Assembly: GCA_903916255.1 (NCBI GenBank)
Contig: CAIWVW010000115.1
Coordinates: forward strand, 1-38,604
Reading direction: 5' to 3'
Source of the DNA: an uncultured Bacteroidota bacterium
GTDB lineage: Bacteria; Bacteroidota; Bacteroidia; JABEUT01
Length of the DNA stretch: 38,604 nucleotides
A model generated the notes under the pieces. It saw only the letters and a list, made by a program, of their open reading frames with translations, was not told the origin of the DNA and did no database searches. The position numbers and the translations under genes were made by a program. This document shows, one piece after another, positions 1-8,638 of the stretch. Positions within the stretch are counted from its first letter, which is position 1, and each line of letters begins with the position of its first letter.

Positions 1-47
1 CCTGTCATTCCGAGCGAAGCGAGGAATCTCCGCCTTTGACAAAAGAA
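1..47. repeat. Dispersed intergenic repeat just after gyrA
   Basis: The sequence GTCATTCCGAGCGAAGCG (from base 4) followed by AGGAATCT has ends ATTCC/GGAAT that are inverted with respect to each other. I recognise this motif as a common intergenic repeat in many bacterial genomes, including Bacteroidota. It abuts the gyrA stop codon and could fold into a short hairpin in the gyrA 3' region. The left part is cut by the window edge. Confidence 0.45.
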
Positions 48-2705
48 TTATTCCTCCGTTGGCGCCTCCGTATTTTCCGCGCCACCATTTTCCGTGTTTT
101 CGGTGTTTGGTGTTATCGGGCTTTCTGCGCCTTCTGCTGTTTCTGCATCTTCCATAGCAGCCTCCGCATCAATTTGTGTTACGGCAGCAATAGTATCATT
201 GCCTTTCAGGTTAATGAGTTTTACGCCTTGTGTTACACGGCCTGTAATGCGCAATGCAGCCACAGATAGGCGTATTGCAATACCCGAGCGGTTAATAATC
301 ATCAGTTGGTCCTTGTCTGTAACATTTTTAATGGCAATCAGGCTGCCTGTTTTATCGGTTACGTTAAGGGCTTTTACGCCTTTTCCGCCACGGTTGGTAA
401 TGCGGTAATCTTCCACATCGGTACGTTTACCGTAGCCATGTTCCGATACTACCAACACGGTAGAGGTTACATCCGGTATGCAAATCATGCCAATTACTTC
501 GTCGTTCTTTTCATCTTCTATACGGATACCACGGACACCCGAAGCATTTCTGCCCATCGGGCGCACTTTGCTTTCGTTGAAACGGATTGCACGGCCCGAT
601 TTCAATGCCATAATCATTTCATCTTTACCTGATGTGATGCGTGCTTCTAAAAGTTCGTCACCTTCACGGATAGTAACGGCATTAATACCATTCGCCCTCG
701 GCCTGGAATAAGCCTCCAACGAGGTTTTCTTAATAACACCTTTCTTGGTGCAAAGGATAATATAGTTGCTCTTTATATAGTCAATGTCTGTAAGGTTCTT
801 GACATTGATATATGCCACAATCTTGTCATCCGGTGCTAAAGCCAACAGGTTTTGTACTGCTCTTCCTTTAGTGGCTTTTGCTCCTTCAGGTACTTCGTAT
901 GCGCGCATCCAGTAGCACTTGCCTTGAAGGGTAAAGAACAATAAATAGTTATGGTTGGTAGCTGTGAAAATATGTTCCAAAAAGTCTTCATCGCGGGCTT
1001 CAGCAGCTTTAGAGCCACGTCCGCCACGGCTTTGCAACCTGTATTCTGAAAGGGCTGTACGTTTAATATAACCGAGGTGAGAAATTGTAATAATCACATC
1101 TTCATCGGCAATAACGTCTTCCATACGGAAATCGGCTCCTGCATGAACCCAGTCGGTTTTGCGCTTGTCGCCATATTTTTCCTTTACCTCTTCCAGTTCT
1201 TTCTTGATAATATTTTTACGCCTGTCTTTGTTTTCCGGTTTAAGGATATCGAGGCAATCGTTTATAAAGGTCATTAACTCGTCATATTCGGCTTGCAGTT
1301 TATCTCTTTCCAATCCGGTGAGTGTACGCAGGCGCATATCCAATATGGCTTTCGATTGGATTTCATCTAATTCAAACTTGCTCATCAATTCCGCTTGTGC
1401 AATATCCGGGGTTGCAGATTCGCGAATAATGCGAATAACCTCGTCCATGTGGTCGAGGGCAATCAACAATCCCCTTAAAATATGGGCGCGGGCTTCAGCT
1501 TTCTTCAATTCAAACTGGGTGCGGCGTACAATAACCTCATGGCGGTGAATGACAAAATGGCCAATCATTTCCTTCAGGTTCAACGTAAGCGGACGAAGGT
1601 TTTGAAGTTTGCCTACCTTAATATCTCCGTCAATGGTGAAAATATCGTTGTTGTTGATTTTCTCGTGACGTTCTAAATTGATAAGCGCAACGTTATTCAC
1701 GTTGAAAGCATTTTGCAATTCCGTTTGGCGGTATAGGTTATTGATAACGATACTTGGAATTGCATCCTTTTTCAACTCAATAACAATACGCATTCCATCC
1801 CTGTCCGATTCATCACGTACATCGTGAATATCTTCCAGTTTCTTATCATTAACAAGGTCAGCGATTTTCTTAATCAACTCCGCCTTATTAATCATATAAG
1901 GGATTTCATTGATAACAAGTTGTTCCCTTCCAGCAACCACTTCTTCAATATGCTTGCAACGAACTACTATCCTTCCACGGCCTGTGCGGAATGCTTCACG
2001 AACGCCGTCCATGCCATAAATAGTTCCACCTGTCGGGAAATCGGGAGCTACAATAATGCTTTTGCCTTCTGCATCCGGCATAATTAGTTCCTCCACAGTT
2101 ATTGCAGGGTTATCTAAATAAGCAAGGGTTCCGTTTACTATTTCGGTCAGGTTATGAGGGGCAATATTGGTTGCCATACCAACTGCAATACCCGATGCGC
2201 CGTTTAAAAGAAGGTTTGGAATGCGTGATGGAAGAACCGTTGGTTCTGATTCAGAATCATCATAGTTAGGGATGAAGTCAACGGTTTCCTTATCAATATC
2301 GGCAATCATTTCCTCTGCCAGTTTACGCAGACGGGCTTCGGTATAACGCATCGCCGCAGGGCTGTCTCCGTCAATAGAGCCAAAGTTACCTTGTCCGTCA
2401 ACCAAAGGATAGCGCAAAGACCAATCCTGCGCCATACGCACCATTGTGTCATAGATGGATGCATCACCATGCGGGTGATACTTACCCATAACCTCACCCA
2501 CAATCTTCGCCGATTTTTTATAGGCCCTGTTTGAAAGTACACCCAACTCATACATTCCGAATAAAACCCTGCGGTGCACGGGCTTAAGCCCGTCGCGTAC
2601 ATCGGGAAGGGCGCGTGATACAATAACCGACATTGAATAGTCAATGTAGGCCGTCTTCATCTGTTCTTCAATATTGATTGGTATAATTGTCTCTCCTGTT
2701 GCCAT
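48..2705 (-). CDS. gyrA: DNA gyrase subunit A
   Basis: This is the DNA breakage-reunion subunit of gyrase, which introduces negative supercoils together with GyrB (gyrB is not in the window). At 885 residues it is full length. Seen: the N-terminal [22 protein letters not shown] start, the HPHGD motif at 77-81, the active-site tyrosine Tyr121 in [10 protein letters not shown], and a GyrA-box-like QSRGGRG near residue 558 that marks the wrapping C-terminal domain and separates it from ParC. The last ~40 residues are an acidic Glu/Thr/Asn-rich tail. The position equivalent to E. coli Ser83 is Ala82, while Asp87 is kept as Asp86. The start is ATG at 2705. A near-consensus -7 box TAATTTCG lies at 2771-2778 on the minus strand. 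The neighbouring TA operon is divergent. Confidence 0.98.
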   Translation of the reverse strand: MATGETIIPINIEEQMKTAYIDYSMSVIVSRALPDVRDGLKPVHRRVLFGMYELGVLSNRAYKKSAKIVGEVMGKYHPHGDASIYDTMVRMAQDWSLRYPLVDGQGNFGSIDGDSPAAMRYTEARLRKLAEEMIADIDKETVDFIPNYDDSESEPTVLPSRIPNLLLNGASGIAVGMATNIAPHNLTEIVNGTLAYLDNPAITVEELIMPDAEGKSIIVAPDFPTGGTIYGMDGVREAFRTGRGRIVVRCKHIEEVVAGREQLVINEIPYMINKAELIKKIADLVNDKKLEDIHDVRDESDRDGMRIVIELKKDAIPSIVINNLYRQTELQNAFNVNNVALINLERHEKINNNDIFTIDGDIKVGKLQNLRPLTLNLKEMIGHFVIHRHEVIVRRTQFELKKAEARAHILRGLLIALDHMDEVIRIIRESATPDIAQAELMSKFELDEIQSKAILDMRLRTLTGLERDKLQAEYDELMTFINDCLDILKPENKDRRKNIIKKELEEVKEKYGDKRKTDWVHAGADFRMEDVIADEDVIITISHLGYIKRTALSEYRLQSRGGRGSKAAEARDEDFLEHIFTATNHNYLLFFTLQGKCYWMRAYEVPEGAKATKGRAVQNLLALAPDDKIVAYINVKNLTDIDYIKSNYIILCTKKGVIKKTSLEAYSRPRANGINAVTIREGDELLEARITSGKDEMIMALKSGRAIRFNESKVRPMGRNASGVRGIRIEDEKNDEVIGMICIPDVTSTVLVVSEHGYGKRTDVEDYRITNRGGKGVKALNVTDKTGSLIAIKNVTDKDQLMIINRSGIAIRLSVAALRITGRVTQGVKLINLKGNDTIAAVTQIDAEAAMEDAETAEGAESPITPNTENTENGGAENTEAPTEE

Positions 2706-2738
2706 AATTAGTTCTTTGTTTAGTCAGTTAAAATAAGA

Positions 2739-2761
2739 GAGAAATCCTTTGGGATTTTCTC
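2739..2761 (-). promoter_or_regulatory. Hairpin in the gyrA 5' leader
   Basis: Arms GAGAAATCC (2739-2747) and GGATTTTCTC (2752-2761) pair around a TTTG loop with one bulged base. The hairpin lies 34 bases upstream of the gyrA start codon and just downstream of the possible -7 box, so it would be in the 5' UTR. A role in gyrA control is only a guess. Confidence 0.3.
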
Positions 2762-2856
2762 AATGAGCGCCGAAATTATGTAAAATCATCGGGAATGGCG
2801 CTAAAAATTTGTTGGGGATTTATTAACATTTTCATGGTAGGATATTGGTTTGTGGA

Positions 2857-2886
2857 TTTTGGGTGAAAAGAAATTTATTACCTTTG
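2857..2886 (+). promoter_or_regulatory. Bacteroidota housekeeping promoter of the TA operon
   Basis: A perfect TAnnTTTG box (TACCTTTG, 2879-2886) has TTTTG (2857-2861) 17 bases upstream, matching the Bacteroidota -33/-7 pattern. Transcription would begin near 2893, about 30 bases before the antitoxin ATG at 2924. Confidence 0.6.
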
Positions 2887-2923
2887 TAAATATGTCAGTG
2901 ATGATTGTAAAAAAAGAAACCAA

Positions 2924-3130
2924 ATGACAACAGTAATTGTAAATATACCCGATAAAAAGGAAAATTTATTTGTTGATTTTTTAAAAAAGAACCATTTGAA
3001 AATGCAAGTTATAGAAAGTAAAGAAGATGAGGACTTGATGGCAAAATGGATAGATAAGGGTGCGAAGAGCCCTGAAGTTTCAGAAGAGATTGTTTTTGAA
3101 ACTTTGAGAAAGAATGGAGTTAAGATTTAG
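2924..3130 (+). CDS. Putative antitoxin of a type II TA pair
   Basis: This small protein of 68 residues has a beta-strand-like start (TTVIVNIPDKKENLF) followed by a charged region rich in Lys and Glu. I do not recognise the family from the sequence alone. Its role is inferred from position: it is first in a two-gene operon, overlaps the downstream RelE/ParE-like gene by 17 bases, and is small and charged like many antitoxins that cap such toxins. The ATG at 2924 sits about 30 bases after a predicted transcription start. The pair lies between gyrA (divergent) and clpC. Antitoxin identity is moderately likely; the fold is unknown. Confidence 0.6.
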   Translation: MTTVIVNIPDKKENLFVDFLKKNHLKMQVIESKEDEDLMAKWIDKGAKSPEVSEEIVFETLRKNGVKI

Positions 3131-3383
3131 CGGACAATTCAACAGAGACATTGAGGGCTGCAATCGTAAACTTTCTGAAGCTATACTGTTGGCAATAAAA
3201 AATGTAAAGACCGCTTCCCGTATTTCAGAGTTACAAAACCTTGTCAAGCTAAGAAAGTATAAAATTCATTATAGAATCAAAGTAGCCGACCATTACAGGA
3301 TAGGAATTATTATTCGAGGAAATACAGTTTGGTTTCACAGATTTGGCCATAGGAATATATTTTACAAAAAACTATTTCCATAA
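3114..3383 (+). CDS. RelE/ParE-family toxin
   Basis: The protein has 89 residues, the usual size for this superfamily. It follows the family pattern: an N-terminal strand then helices (FSGQFNRDIEGCNRKLSEAI), a middle HYRIKVADHYRIGIIIRG strand pair like the 'yRir.gdyRi' core, and a C-terminal VWFHRFGHRNIFYKKLFP end typical of RelE/ParE proteins (xxxhRxxiY). RelE members cut mRNA on the ribosome and ParE members inhibit gyrase. Which applies here cannot be told from sequence, although the location beside gyrA is notable. The ATG at 3114 lies inside the antitoxin gene, suggesting translational coupling. Confidence 0.75.
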   Translation: MELRFSGQFNRDIEGCNRKLSEAILLAIKNVKTASRISELQNLVKLRKYKIHYRIKVADHYRIGIIIRGNTVWFHRFGHRNIFYKKLFP

Positions 3384-3749
3384 AAAACTATGGATAGTGA
3401 AGGGGAGTCAGCCTTTAAGGAAAACAACTCAATAGGTAACTAACCGACTAATTTCACCCCGCCATCCTCCTCCTTTCTTCATCTATTCCTTAAGAGGGAT
3501 GCCTGATATTGCCTTAACGTTTGATCTGAAAAGGGTAATCAGGTATGATATTAAAATAAAATGCGCTGTTATACGTTTACTTACTAGCCGCCGAAAGTAT
3601 ACAATTTCAGCCAGCAACCTGCGAAAAAATTATTCTTGATTTATTAACATTTTTTAGTTCAAAAAACCAACCATACATAACTACCAATCGTATATATGAA
3701 TGAACTACCTTTGAACCGTAAATTAAAACAACCACCAACCATAAACTAT
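3384..3749. other. Gene-free stretch between the TA pair and clpC
   Basis: I see no gene or structured RNA in this stretch of about 360 bases. Its right end carries the clpC promoter (3706-3713). The rest is AT-rich with no clear terminator behind the toxin gene. A longer clpC reading frame starting at 3696 exists but is rejected, because it would start upstream of the predicted transcription start. Confidence 0.5.
3706..3713 (+). promoter_or_regulatory. -7 box of the clpC promoter
   Basis: TACCTTTG matches TAnnTTTG. With transcription starting about 7 bases later (near 3720), the leader to the ATG at 3750 is ~30 bases. No clear TTG -33 box was found. The box helps decide the clpC start codon. 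Confidence 0.5.
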
Positions 3750-6305
3750 ATGGAAGCTAAATTTTCACCGAGAGTTAAAGATGTAATCTCTTACAGCAGA
3801 GAAGAAGCGCTGCGACTTGGACACGACTATATCGGAACCGAGCATTTGCTCCTCGGTATTATTCGTGAAGGGGAGGGAGTGGCCGTCCAACTGCTAAAGA
3901 AATTGGGCGTTGATACAGGCGACCTTCGCAAAACGGTGGAGAATTATGCTCCGCCCACAAACAAAAAGATTAATCACCTTGCCAACATACCATTAGTTAA
4001 ACAAGCTGAAAAAGCATTGAAGATTACCTACCTTGAAGCTAAATACTTCAAAAGCCTGGTAATCGGAACGGAGCATTTGCTGCTCGCTATCCTGAAAGAT
4101 GAGGATAGCGTTGCTGCAAAAGCATTGAATGTGTTTAATGTAAGCTATGAAACCTTCCGTCAGGAATTGGAAATGTATAAAATAAGCCCCAAAGCAGAAG
4201 CGAATACTCCTGCGGATGATGAGGATGATGATGAAGAAGGAGCATCAATGGGCGGTGGTGGCGGTGCACCCGGCAAAAGGGCTGCTTCCGATACCAAATC
4301 GAAAACCCCGGTACTTGATAACTTCGGGCGCGATTTAACCAAAATGGCCGAAGAAGGCAAGCTTGACCCTATTGTTGGACGTGAAAAAGAAATTGAACGC
4401 GTATCGCAAATATTAAGCCGCCGGAAAAAGAATAATCCTATCCTTATCGGGGAACCCGGTGTTGGTAAATCAGCAATTGCTGAAGGGTTGGCTATACGGA
4501 TTGTGCAAAAGAAAGTATCACGCCTTCTTTTCAACAAACGTGTTGTAACGCTTGATTTGGCTGCCTTGGTAGCCGGTACAAAATACCGCGGGCAGTTTGA
4601 AGAACGTATAAAAGCCGTTTTGAATGAATTGGAGAAAACGCCTGATATTATCCTCTTTATTGATGAAATCCACACCCTTATTGGTGCAGGAGGAGCTTCC
4701 GGTTCTTTGGATGCTTCCAATATGTTTAAACCCGCTTTGGCACGTGGGGAAATCCAATGTATTGGTGCTACGACACTTGACGAGTACCGCCAGTATATTG
4801 AAAAAGACGGTGCTTTGGAAAGAAGGTTCCAAAAGGTATTGGTTGAACCAACCAGCCCGGAAGAAACCATCCAAATATTGAACAATATCAAGGCTAAATA
4901 TGAAGAGCATCATTATGTTACCTATACGGATGATGCCATAAAAGCCTGCGTTTATTTGACCAACCGCTATATTAACGACCGCCACCTGCCGGATAAGGCG
5001 ATTGACGCCTTGGATGAAGCAGGTGCAAGGGTGCATATCACCAATATCAATGTTCCGCAGCACGTAATTGATTTGGAAAAGAAGATGGAAGTGCTGAAAG
5101 AAGAAAAAAACAAAGCTGTTCATAACCAGAAATACGAAGAAGCTGCGAGGCTTCGCGATAATGAAAGGTTGCTGAACGAACAACTGGATGCCGCCAAAAA
5201 AGCATGGGAAGAAGAAACCAAAACCCACCGAGAAATTGTGAGCGAAGCCAACGTAGCCGAAGTAGTGGCTATGATGACCGGCGTTCCTACCCAGCGTATT
5301 GCTGAACAGGAAAGCGCCCGCCTATCTAAAATGGAAGAAGAATTGCGTGGCAAGGTAATCGGCCAGGATGATGCTGTTAAGAAAGTAACCCGTGCCATAC
5401 AACGTAACCGTGCCGGATTGAAGGACCCTAACAAACCGATTGGTTCGTTTATATTCCTCGGCCCGACAGGTGTTGGTAAAACACAATTGGCAAAGGTTAT
5501 TTCGAAATACCTGTTTGATAAAGACGATGCTCTTATCCGAATAGATATGAGTGAATATATGGAGAAATTTGCTGTATCTCGTTTGGTAGGCGCTCCTCCC
5601 GGATATGTAGGTTATGAAGAAGGTGGGCAATTGACCGAAAAGGTTCGTAACCGCCCATATTCAGTGGTGTTGCTTGATGAAATTGAAAAAGCCCACCCGG
5701 ATGTATTCAACTTGTTATTGCAAGTGCTGGATGATGGTCAGTTGACCGACAGCCTTGGCAGGAAGATAGATTTCAAGAACACGATTATCATTATGACCTC
5801 TAACATTGGGTCACGCCAGTTGAAGGATTTCGGACGTGGGGTAGGTTTCAATACAACTGCCAAACAGGAAAGCGGGGAAGAAATAGACAAAGGCGTGGTG
5901 GAAAGCGCATTGCGCAAGACATTTGCACCGGAGTTCCTGAACCGTATCGATGATGTGGTAATCTTCAATTCGCTGACCAAGGAAAGCATGCACGAAATTA
6001 TCGATTTGGAACTGGAAGGGTTATATAACCGCATTGAAAGAATCGGTTATACCGTTAAAATTTCTAAAGAAGCCAAAGATTATATTGTAGGCAAAGGCTT
6101 CGACCCGCAATATGGTGCAAGGCCTTTGAAGAGGGCCATACAAAAATACCTTGAAGACCCGCTGGCGGAAGAAATCATTAAATCCGGAGTTACGGAAGGC
6201 GATGCAGTAAGTGTAGACTACGACAAAGCCAAAGACGATATAAAGATTAAGGTTACCAAAGCCAAATCAAAGAAGAAAGGAAACGAAGAAGAGGCGAAAA
6301 GCTAA
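3750..6305 (+). CDS. clpC: ATP-dependent Clp protease ATP-binding subunit ClpC
   Basis: This is an AAA+ unfoldase that feeds proteins to ClpP in the cytoplasm. Seen in the 851-residue product: two Clp N-terminal repeats (about 1-145), an acidic and glycine-rich linker (about 150-175), a first ATPase domain with Walker A GEPGVGKS (234-241) and Walker B ILFIDEIH, a coiled UVR-like middle segment rich in Lys/Glu, and a second ATPase domain with GPTGVGKT (571-578) and VVLLDEIEKAH. The C-terminus is Lys/Glu-rich. The reading frame extends 18 codons further upstream, but the start at MEAKFSPRVKDVISYSREEA is preferred: ClpC proteins begin this way, and the earlier ATG precedes the predicted transcription start. 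Confidence 0.96.
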   Translation: MEAKFSPRVKDVISYSREEALRLGHDYIGTEHLLLGIIREGEGVAVQLLKKLGVDTGDLRKTVENYAPPTNKKINHLANIPLVKQAEKALKITYLEAKYFKSLVIGTEHLLLAILKDEDSVAAKALNVFNVSYETFRQELEMYKISPKAEANTPADDEDDDEEGASMGGGGGAPGKRAASDTKSKTPVLDNFGRDLTKMAEEGKLDPIVGREKEIERVSQILSRRKKNNPILIGEPGVGKSAIAEGLAIRIVQKKVSRLLFNKRVVTLDLAALVAGTKYRGQFEERIKAVLNELEKTPDIILFIDEIHTLIGAGGASGSLDASNMFKPALARGEIQCIGATTLDEYRQYIEKDGALERRFQKVLVEPTSPEETIQILNNIKAKYEEHHYVTYTDDAIKACVYLTNRYINDRHLPDKAIDALDEAGARVHITNINVPQHVIDLEKKMEVLKEEKNKAVHNQKYEEAARLRDNERLLNEQLDAAKKAWEEETKTHREIVSEANVAEVVAMMTGVPTQRIAEQESARLSKMEEELRGKVIGQDDAVKKVTRAIQRNRAGLKDPNKPIGSFIFLGPTGVGKTQLAKVISKYLFDKDDALIRIDMSEYMEKFAVSRLVGAPPGYVGYEEGGQLTEKVRNRPYSVVLLDEIEKAHPDVFNLLLQVLDDGQLTDSLGRKIDFKNTIIIMTSNIGSRQLKDFGRGVGFNTTAKQESGEEIDKGVVESALRKTFAPEFLNRIDDVVIFNSLTKESMHEIIDLELEGLYNRIERIGYTVKISKEAKDYIVGKGFDPQYGARPLKRAIQKYLEDPLAEEIIKSGVTEGDAVSVDYDKAKDDIKIKVTKAKSKKKGNEEEAKS

Positions 6306-6358
6306 CCGATTTACGAATATCGAACAGGGATTTTAGATTTAAGAAGTAAATACAAAAG

Positions 6359-6388
6359 GCAGGTTGATGAAAATTGACCTGCTTTTTT
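6359..6388 (+). terminator. Rho-independent terminator after clpC
   Basis: GCAGGT (6359-6364) pairs with ACCTGC (6377-6382), followed by six T (6383-6388). The upstream AAAAG gives a weaker T-run on the other strand, so the hairpin may also end the convergent T9SS gene whose stop is at 6387. Confidence 0.8.
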
Positions 6389-7244
6389 ATCTTATCACAA
6401 CCATCTTTTTAGCAGCGGTAGTTTGCTGTCCGGCTACAATTAATTGATAGAAATATGTTCCGGCTTTTAAATCAGATGTTGTTAGCCTTATGTGGTCCAT
6501 TCTGGCATCAACTGTATATCTTTTCAGTTCCCTTCCTGTTAAGTCATACAGCACGATTTCACCCTGAGTAGTTCCAAGCGGTAAGGTGTAATAAATATTT
6601 GTATAACTGATGGCAGGATTAGGATATAAACTAAGTGCAGAGTTTGAGTTTCTTAAAACTGGTGAACTTGCTGCAAAACCTCCACACCCCGGAACACATG
6701 GCAGGCTGCCAGGTAATTTATAAACAAGGTAATTCGTAAAATTACCTGTAGAATTACCATAGACATTAAAAAGCATATAAGTCCCAGAATCGGTTGGAAA
6801 AATGGTATAAAATGCAGGGCCTCCAAAGCCTAATTGGTCATAAGCTTGTTCTGTGCTATCAAGAGTGAGTAAAGTATTTCCATTTTCATCATAAATTTTA
6901 AGGCTATCAATGGAAGCAAATCCATATTGAGCTACATAAGCAATATGACTGGTATCCGTATTAAATAAGCCTTCCGAAATCCAGGATATATATTCTAAAT
7001 CAGTATAACTTCCAGGGATAATTATTGTTTTATAAACAGAGAAATTGAGATTATATAATTCAAGGGTATCGTCTTGATTCCATAAGGCATATTTGAATCC
7101 GGAATGAGAGAGATATAACCCTTGCAGGTTATCATTATTTCCGTTTATTGGTGCTGCAAAATTATGTTGCAACGTTATTTGCGAACTGATATTTAATCCC
7201 TGTAAAAGGAGTGCAGACAGGATGAGTAATTTCAGGTTTTTCAT
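6387..7244 (-). CDS. Secreted T9SS type A sorting-domain protein
   Basis: The 285-residue product begins with a signal peptide (MKNLKLLILSALLLQGLNIS, cleavage near SSQ). A middle region of about 180 residues matches no family I recognise; it contains phrases such as YNLNFSVYKTIIIPGSYTDLEYISW and looks like a beta-rich, propeller-type surface protein. The C-terminal ~80 residues are a T9SS type A domain: SLYPNPAISYTNIYY, LYDLTGRELKRY, LKAGTYFYQLIV and a final KKMVVIR. The product should be exported by Sec and then moved to the cell surface by T9SS. A TTG two codons upstream is also possible; I chose the ATG. Unlike the other T9SS genes here, it has a normal TAnnTTTG promoter and no ACCCAAC element. 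Confidence 0.85.
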   Translation of the reverse strand: MKNLKLLILSALLLQGLNISSQITLQHNFAAPINGNNDNLQGLYLSHSGFKYALWNQDDTLELYNLNFSVYKTIIIPGSYTDLEYISWISEGLFNTDTSHIAYVAQYGFASIDSLKIYDENGNTLLTLDSTEQAYDQLGFGGPAFYTIFPTDSGTYMLFNVYGNSTGNFTNYLVYKLPGSLPCVPGCGGFAASSPVLRNSNSALSLYPNPAISYTNIYYTLPLGTTQGEIVLYDLTGRELKRYTVDARMDHIRLTTSDLKAGTYFYQLIVAGQQTTAAKKMVVIR

Positions 7245-7264
7245 AATCAAGTTTTAAGTTGCAT

Positions 7265-7272
7265 CAAAGGTA
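7265..7272 (-). promoter_or_regulatory. -7 box of the T9SS gene promoter
   Basis: The minus strand reads TACCTTTG (TAnnTTTG), 20 bases before the ATG at 7244. The surrounding 19-mer TTTTATTTTACCTTTGATG is repeated exactly at 11689-11707, so two T9SS cargo genes share a housekeeping promoter sequence. Confidence 0.6.
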
Positions 7273-7407
7273 AAATAAAACCCGATTCATACAGCGATAG
7301 TAGGATTTTTTTATTTCTCTGTCACAACTTTTCTTTCGCAACCCCAGTATCTTTTTAAACAAATCGCATTATGGAGGTATAGAACATTCTAATAACTCAG
7401 TTTAACT

Positions 7408-8385
7408 ATGAGGTTTGGTATCTTTAATAAAATAGGGTTTTTAACTATTTCGGTTATTTTAATTTTATGCGGCATACGGCTTTCCGCACAGGAAGTAAAT
7501 CTTCGCACATTCAATTATTCAAGGGCGGATAGTATTGCTATTCATTTTCCTAAGGATAAATACAAAACATACAAGGAGTTTATAAAAACCTTAACAGCCA
7601 AATTAACTACCGACCAGGAAAAGTTCTGTGCCATTTATCGCTGGATAGCGGAGAACATAGCCTATAGCTATTCTAATATGTCCATTGGTGCTGATAAAGC
7701 ACTGAATAAACGCAAGGCGGTTTGTGCGGGGTATTCATCGCTATTGATGGAGATGTGCAGTTCCGTGGGCTTGGAATGCAATATGATTACAGGATGGGCT
7801 AAAATAGACCAATCGTGTTTTGGAAATAAAGAGCCGAACCATGCCTGGAACGAGGTTAAGTTAAACGGTAACTGGTATTTGACAGATATTACCTGGGGTA
7901 GCGGTTATTTTGACAAGAAGCGAAGGAAATATTACAAAGATTTCGATACCGCCTATTTTCTTCCTACGCCCGAATTTTTTGCAATGCAACATTTACCAAT
8001 GGATAAATCGAAATCACTAATGGCGAAGCAGGTTAGTAAATCCAAATTTTTAAAAACATCCGTTTTATACGAAGGCGCTGCAGAATATGGCGTCAAGCCT
8101 ATAAATCACAGAAGGGGATGTTTTGGCCATGACTGCAAAAAGGAACTTACCCTTAAATTACAGATGGACAAAGAAGAGGAGGGCGGGACAGCAGCTAATT
8201 TTGATATAGTTATTGATGGGGATGGTGCGACTGATTATTCCTCGAATATGGTTCAGGATAAAAAGACTGGCAAATATATTTTTACAGTAGAAACTGATTT
8301 CCCAAGCTATCTAAGGGGTAAGCATTGTATTGATATATATTATGGAGGAGCCCCGATATGCGGATACCTGATCAATTTCCATTAA
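7408..8385 (+). CDS. Secreted transglutaminase-like protein
   Basis: The 325-residue product starts with a signal peptide (to about residue 27, ending RLSAQ). Next comes a transglutaminase-like / papain-fold core with all three catalytic residues visible: Cys106 in KAVCAGYSSL, His145 in NHAWNEV and Asp160 in YLTDITWG. The preceding CAIYRWIAENIAY is the usual lead-in helix of this superfamily. The last ~110 residues form a separate unrecognised domain. Such proteins act as cysteine peptidases or protein-crosslinking/deamidating enzymes in the periplasm or outside the cell; substrate unknown. There is no T9SS tail. It is transcribed opposite to its neighbours on both sides, so it is probably monocistronic, possibly from a near-consensus box TATCTTTT around 7353. 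Confidence 0.85.
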   Translation: MRFGIFNKIGFLTISVILILCGIRLSAQEVNLRTFNYSRADSIAIHFPKDKYKTYKEFIKTLTAKLTTDQEKFCAIYRWIAENIAYSYSNMSIGADKALNKRKAVCAGYSSLLMEMCSSVGLECNMITGWAKIDQSCFGNKEPNHAWNEVKLNGNWYLTDITWGSGYFDKKRRKYYKDFDTAYFLPTPEFFAMQHLPMDKSKSLMAKQVSKSKFLKTSVLYEGAAEYGVKPINHRRGCFGHDCKKELTLKLQMDKEEEGGTAANFDIVIDGDGATDYSSNMVQDKKTGKYIFTVETDFPSYLRGKHCIDIYYGGAPICGYLINFH

Positions 8386-8411
8386 GTAAGCCTTATTTCC
8401 GAAGCCTGCGC

Positions 8412-8497
8412 CTATACTGTCCAAACAGGTGTAGTATAGCCCGCTGCCTGCAATCTCCCGGCTGAAGGTCCGCAGATTGGGGTAGCGGGGGTATACT
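8412..8497. repeat. Long nested hairpin element (REP-like or structured RNA)
   Basis: A nested stem spans 8433-8497: AGTATA/TATACT, CCCGCT/AGCGGG, CC/GG and CAATCT/AGATTG pair in register around a 17-base loop (8457-8473). A second, competing stem to its left pairs CTATA (8412-8416) with TATAG (8435-8439) and CTGT (8417-8420) with ACAG (8425-8428), reusing the AGTATAG segment. The element is much more GC-rich than its surroundings. It begins 27 bases after the transglutaminase stop codon. It could be a REP-type element, a 3' end structure, or part of the minus-strand transcript started at 8593-8622. Confidence 0.6.
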
Positions 8498-8560
8498 TTA
8501 TGGGTGTATCAGCATATCCGAAACAGTTTGTTGTGGTGAAAGAAGTATTTTATTTTTCAT
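8498..8560 (-). CDS. Possible 20-codon peptide or remnant of a signal-peptide gene
   Basis: Downstream of an orphan ACCCAACC-N16-CGTAGT promoter-like element lies ATG AAA AAT AAA..., giving MKNKILLSPQQTVSDMLIHP and then a stop. The stop is immediately followed by the long hairpin at 8433-8497. The MKNKILL opening resembles the start of an exported protein and then breaks off. It may be a tiny real gene, or the 5' remnant of a lost T9SS cargo gene whose body was replaced by the hairpin element. There is no independent coding evidence. Confidence 0.25.
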   Translation of the reverse strand: MKNKILLSPQQTVSDMLIHP

Positions 8561-8569
8561 CAAACAGTC

Positions 8570-8588
8570 GTTAAAAGGTCTTTTTAAC
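8570..8588. repeat. Small hairpin GTTAAAA/TTTTAAC
   Basis: A perfect 7-bp inverted repeat (8570-8576 and 8582-8588) with a 5-base loop lies between the orphan promoter and the short peptide frame. In the minus-strand transcript it would be at the very 5' end. Confidence 0.4.
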
Positions 8589-8592
8589 AACT

Positions 8593-8622
8593 ACTACGTA
8601 GCGGAGCCATGAAAGGTTGGGT
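8593..8622 (-). promoter_or_regulatory. Orphan ECF-type promoter element
   Basis: The minus strand reads ACCCAACC (8622-8615), 16 bases, then CGTAGT (8598-8593). It has the same two boxes and spacing as the sites before the T9SS genes and the ECF sigma gene, but no annotated gene follows. It points toward 8560 and into the structured region, then antisense to the transglutaminase gene. Confidence 0.5.
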
Positions 8623-8638
8623 AGGCTAATCCCGATGT

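Noticed and set aside
3696-3749. 18-codon N-terminal extension of ClpC
   Set aside because: It would start upstream of the TAnnTTTG promoter's transcript start, and ClpC proteins begin at the internal MEAKFSPRVKD.
4160-4891. 243-codon frame antisense to clpC
   Set aside because: It is a shadow of the clpC coding strand with low-complexity runs (serine and proline) mirrored from the clpC linker.
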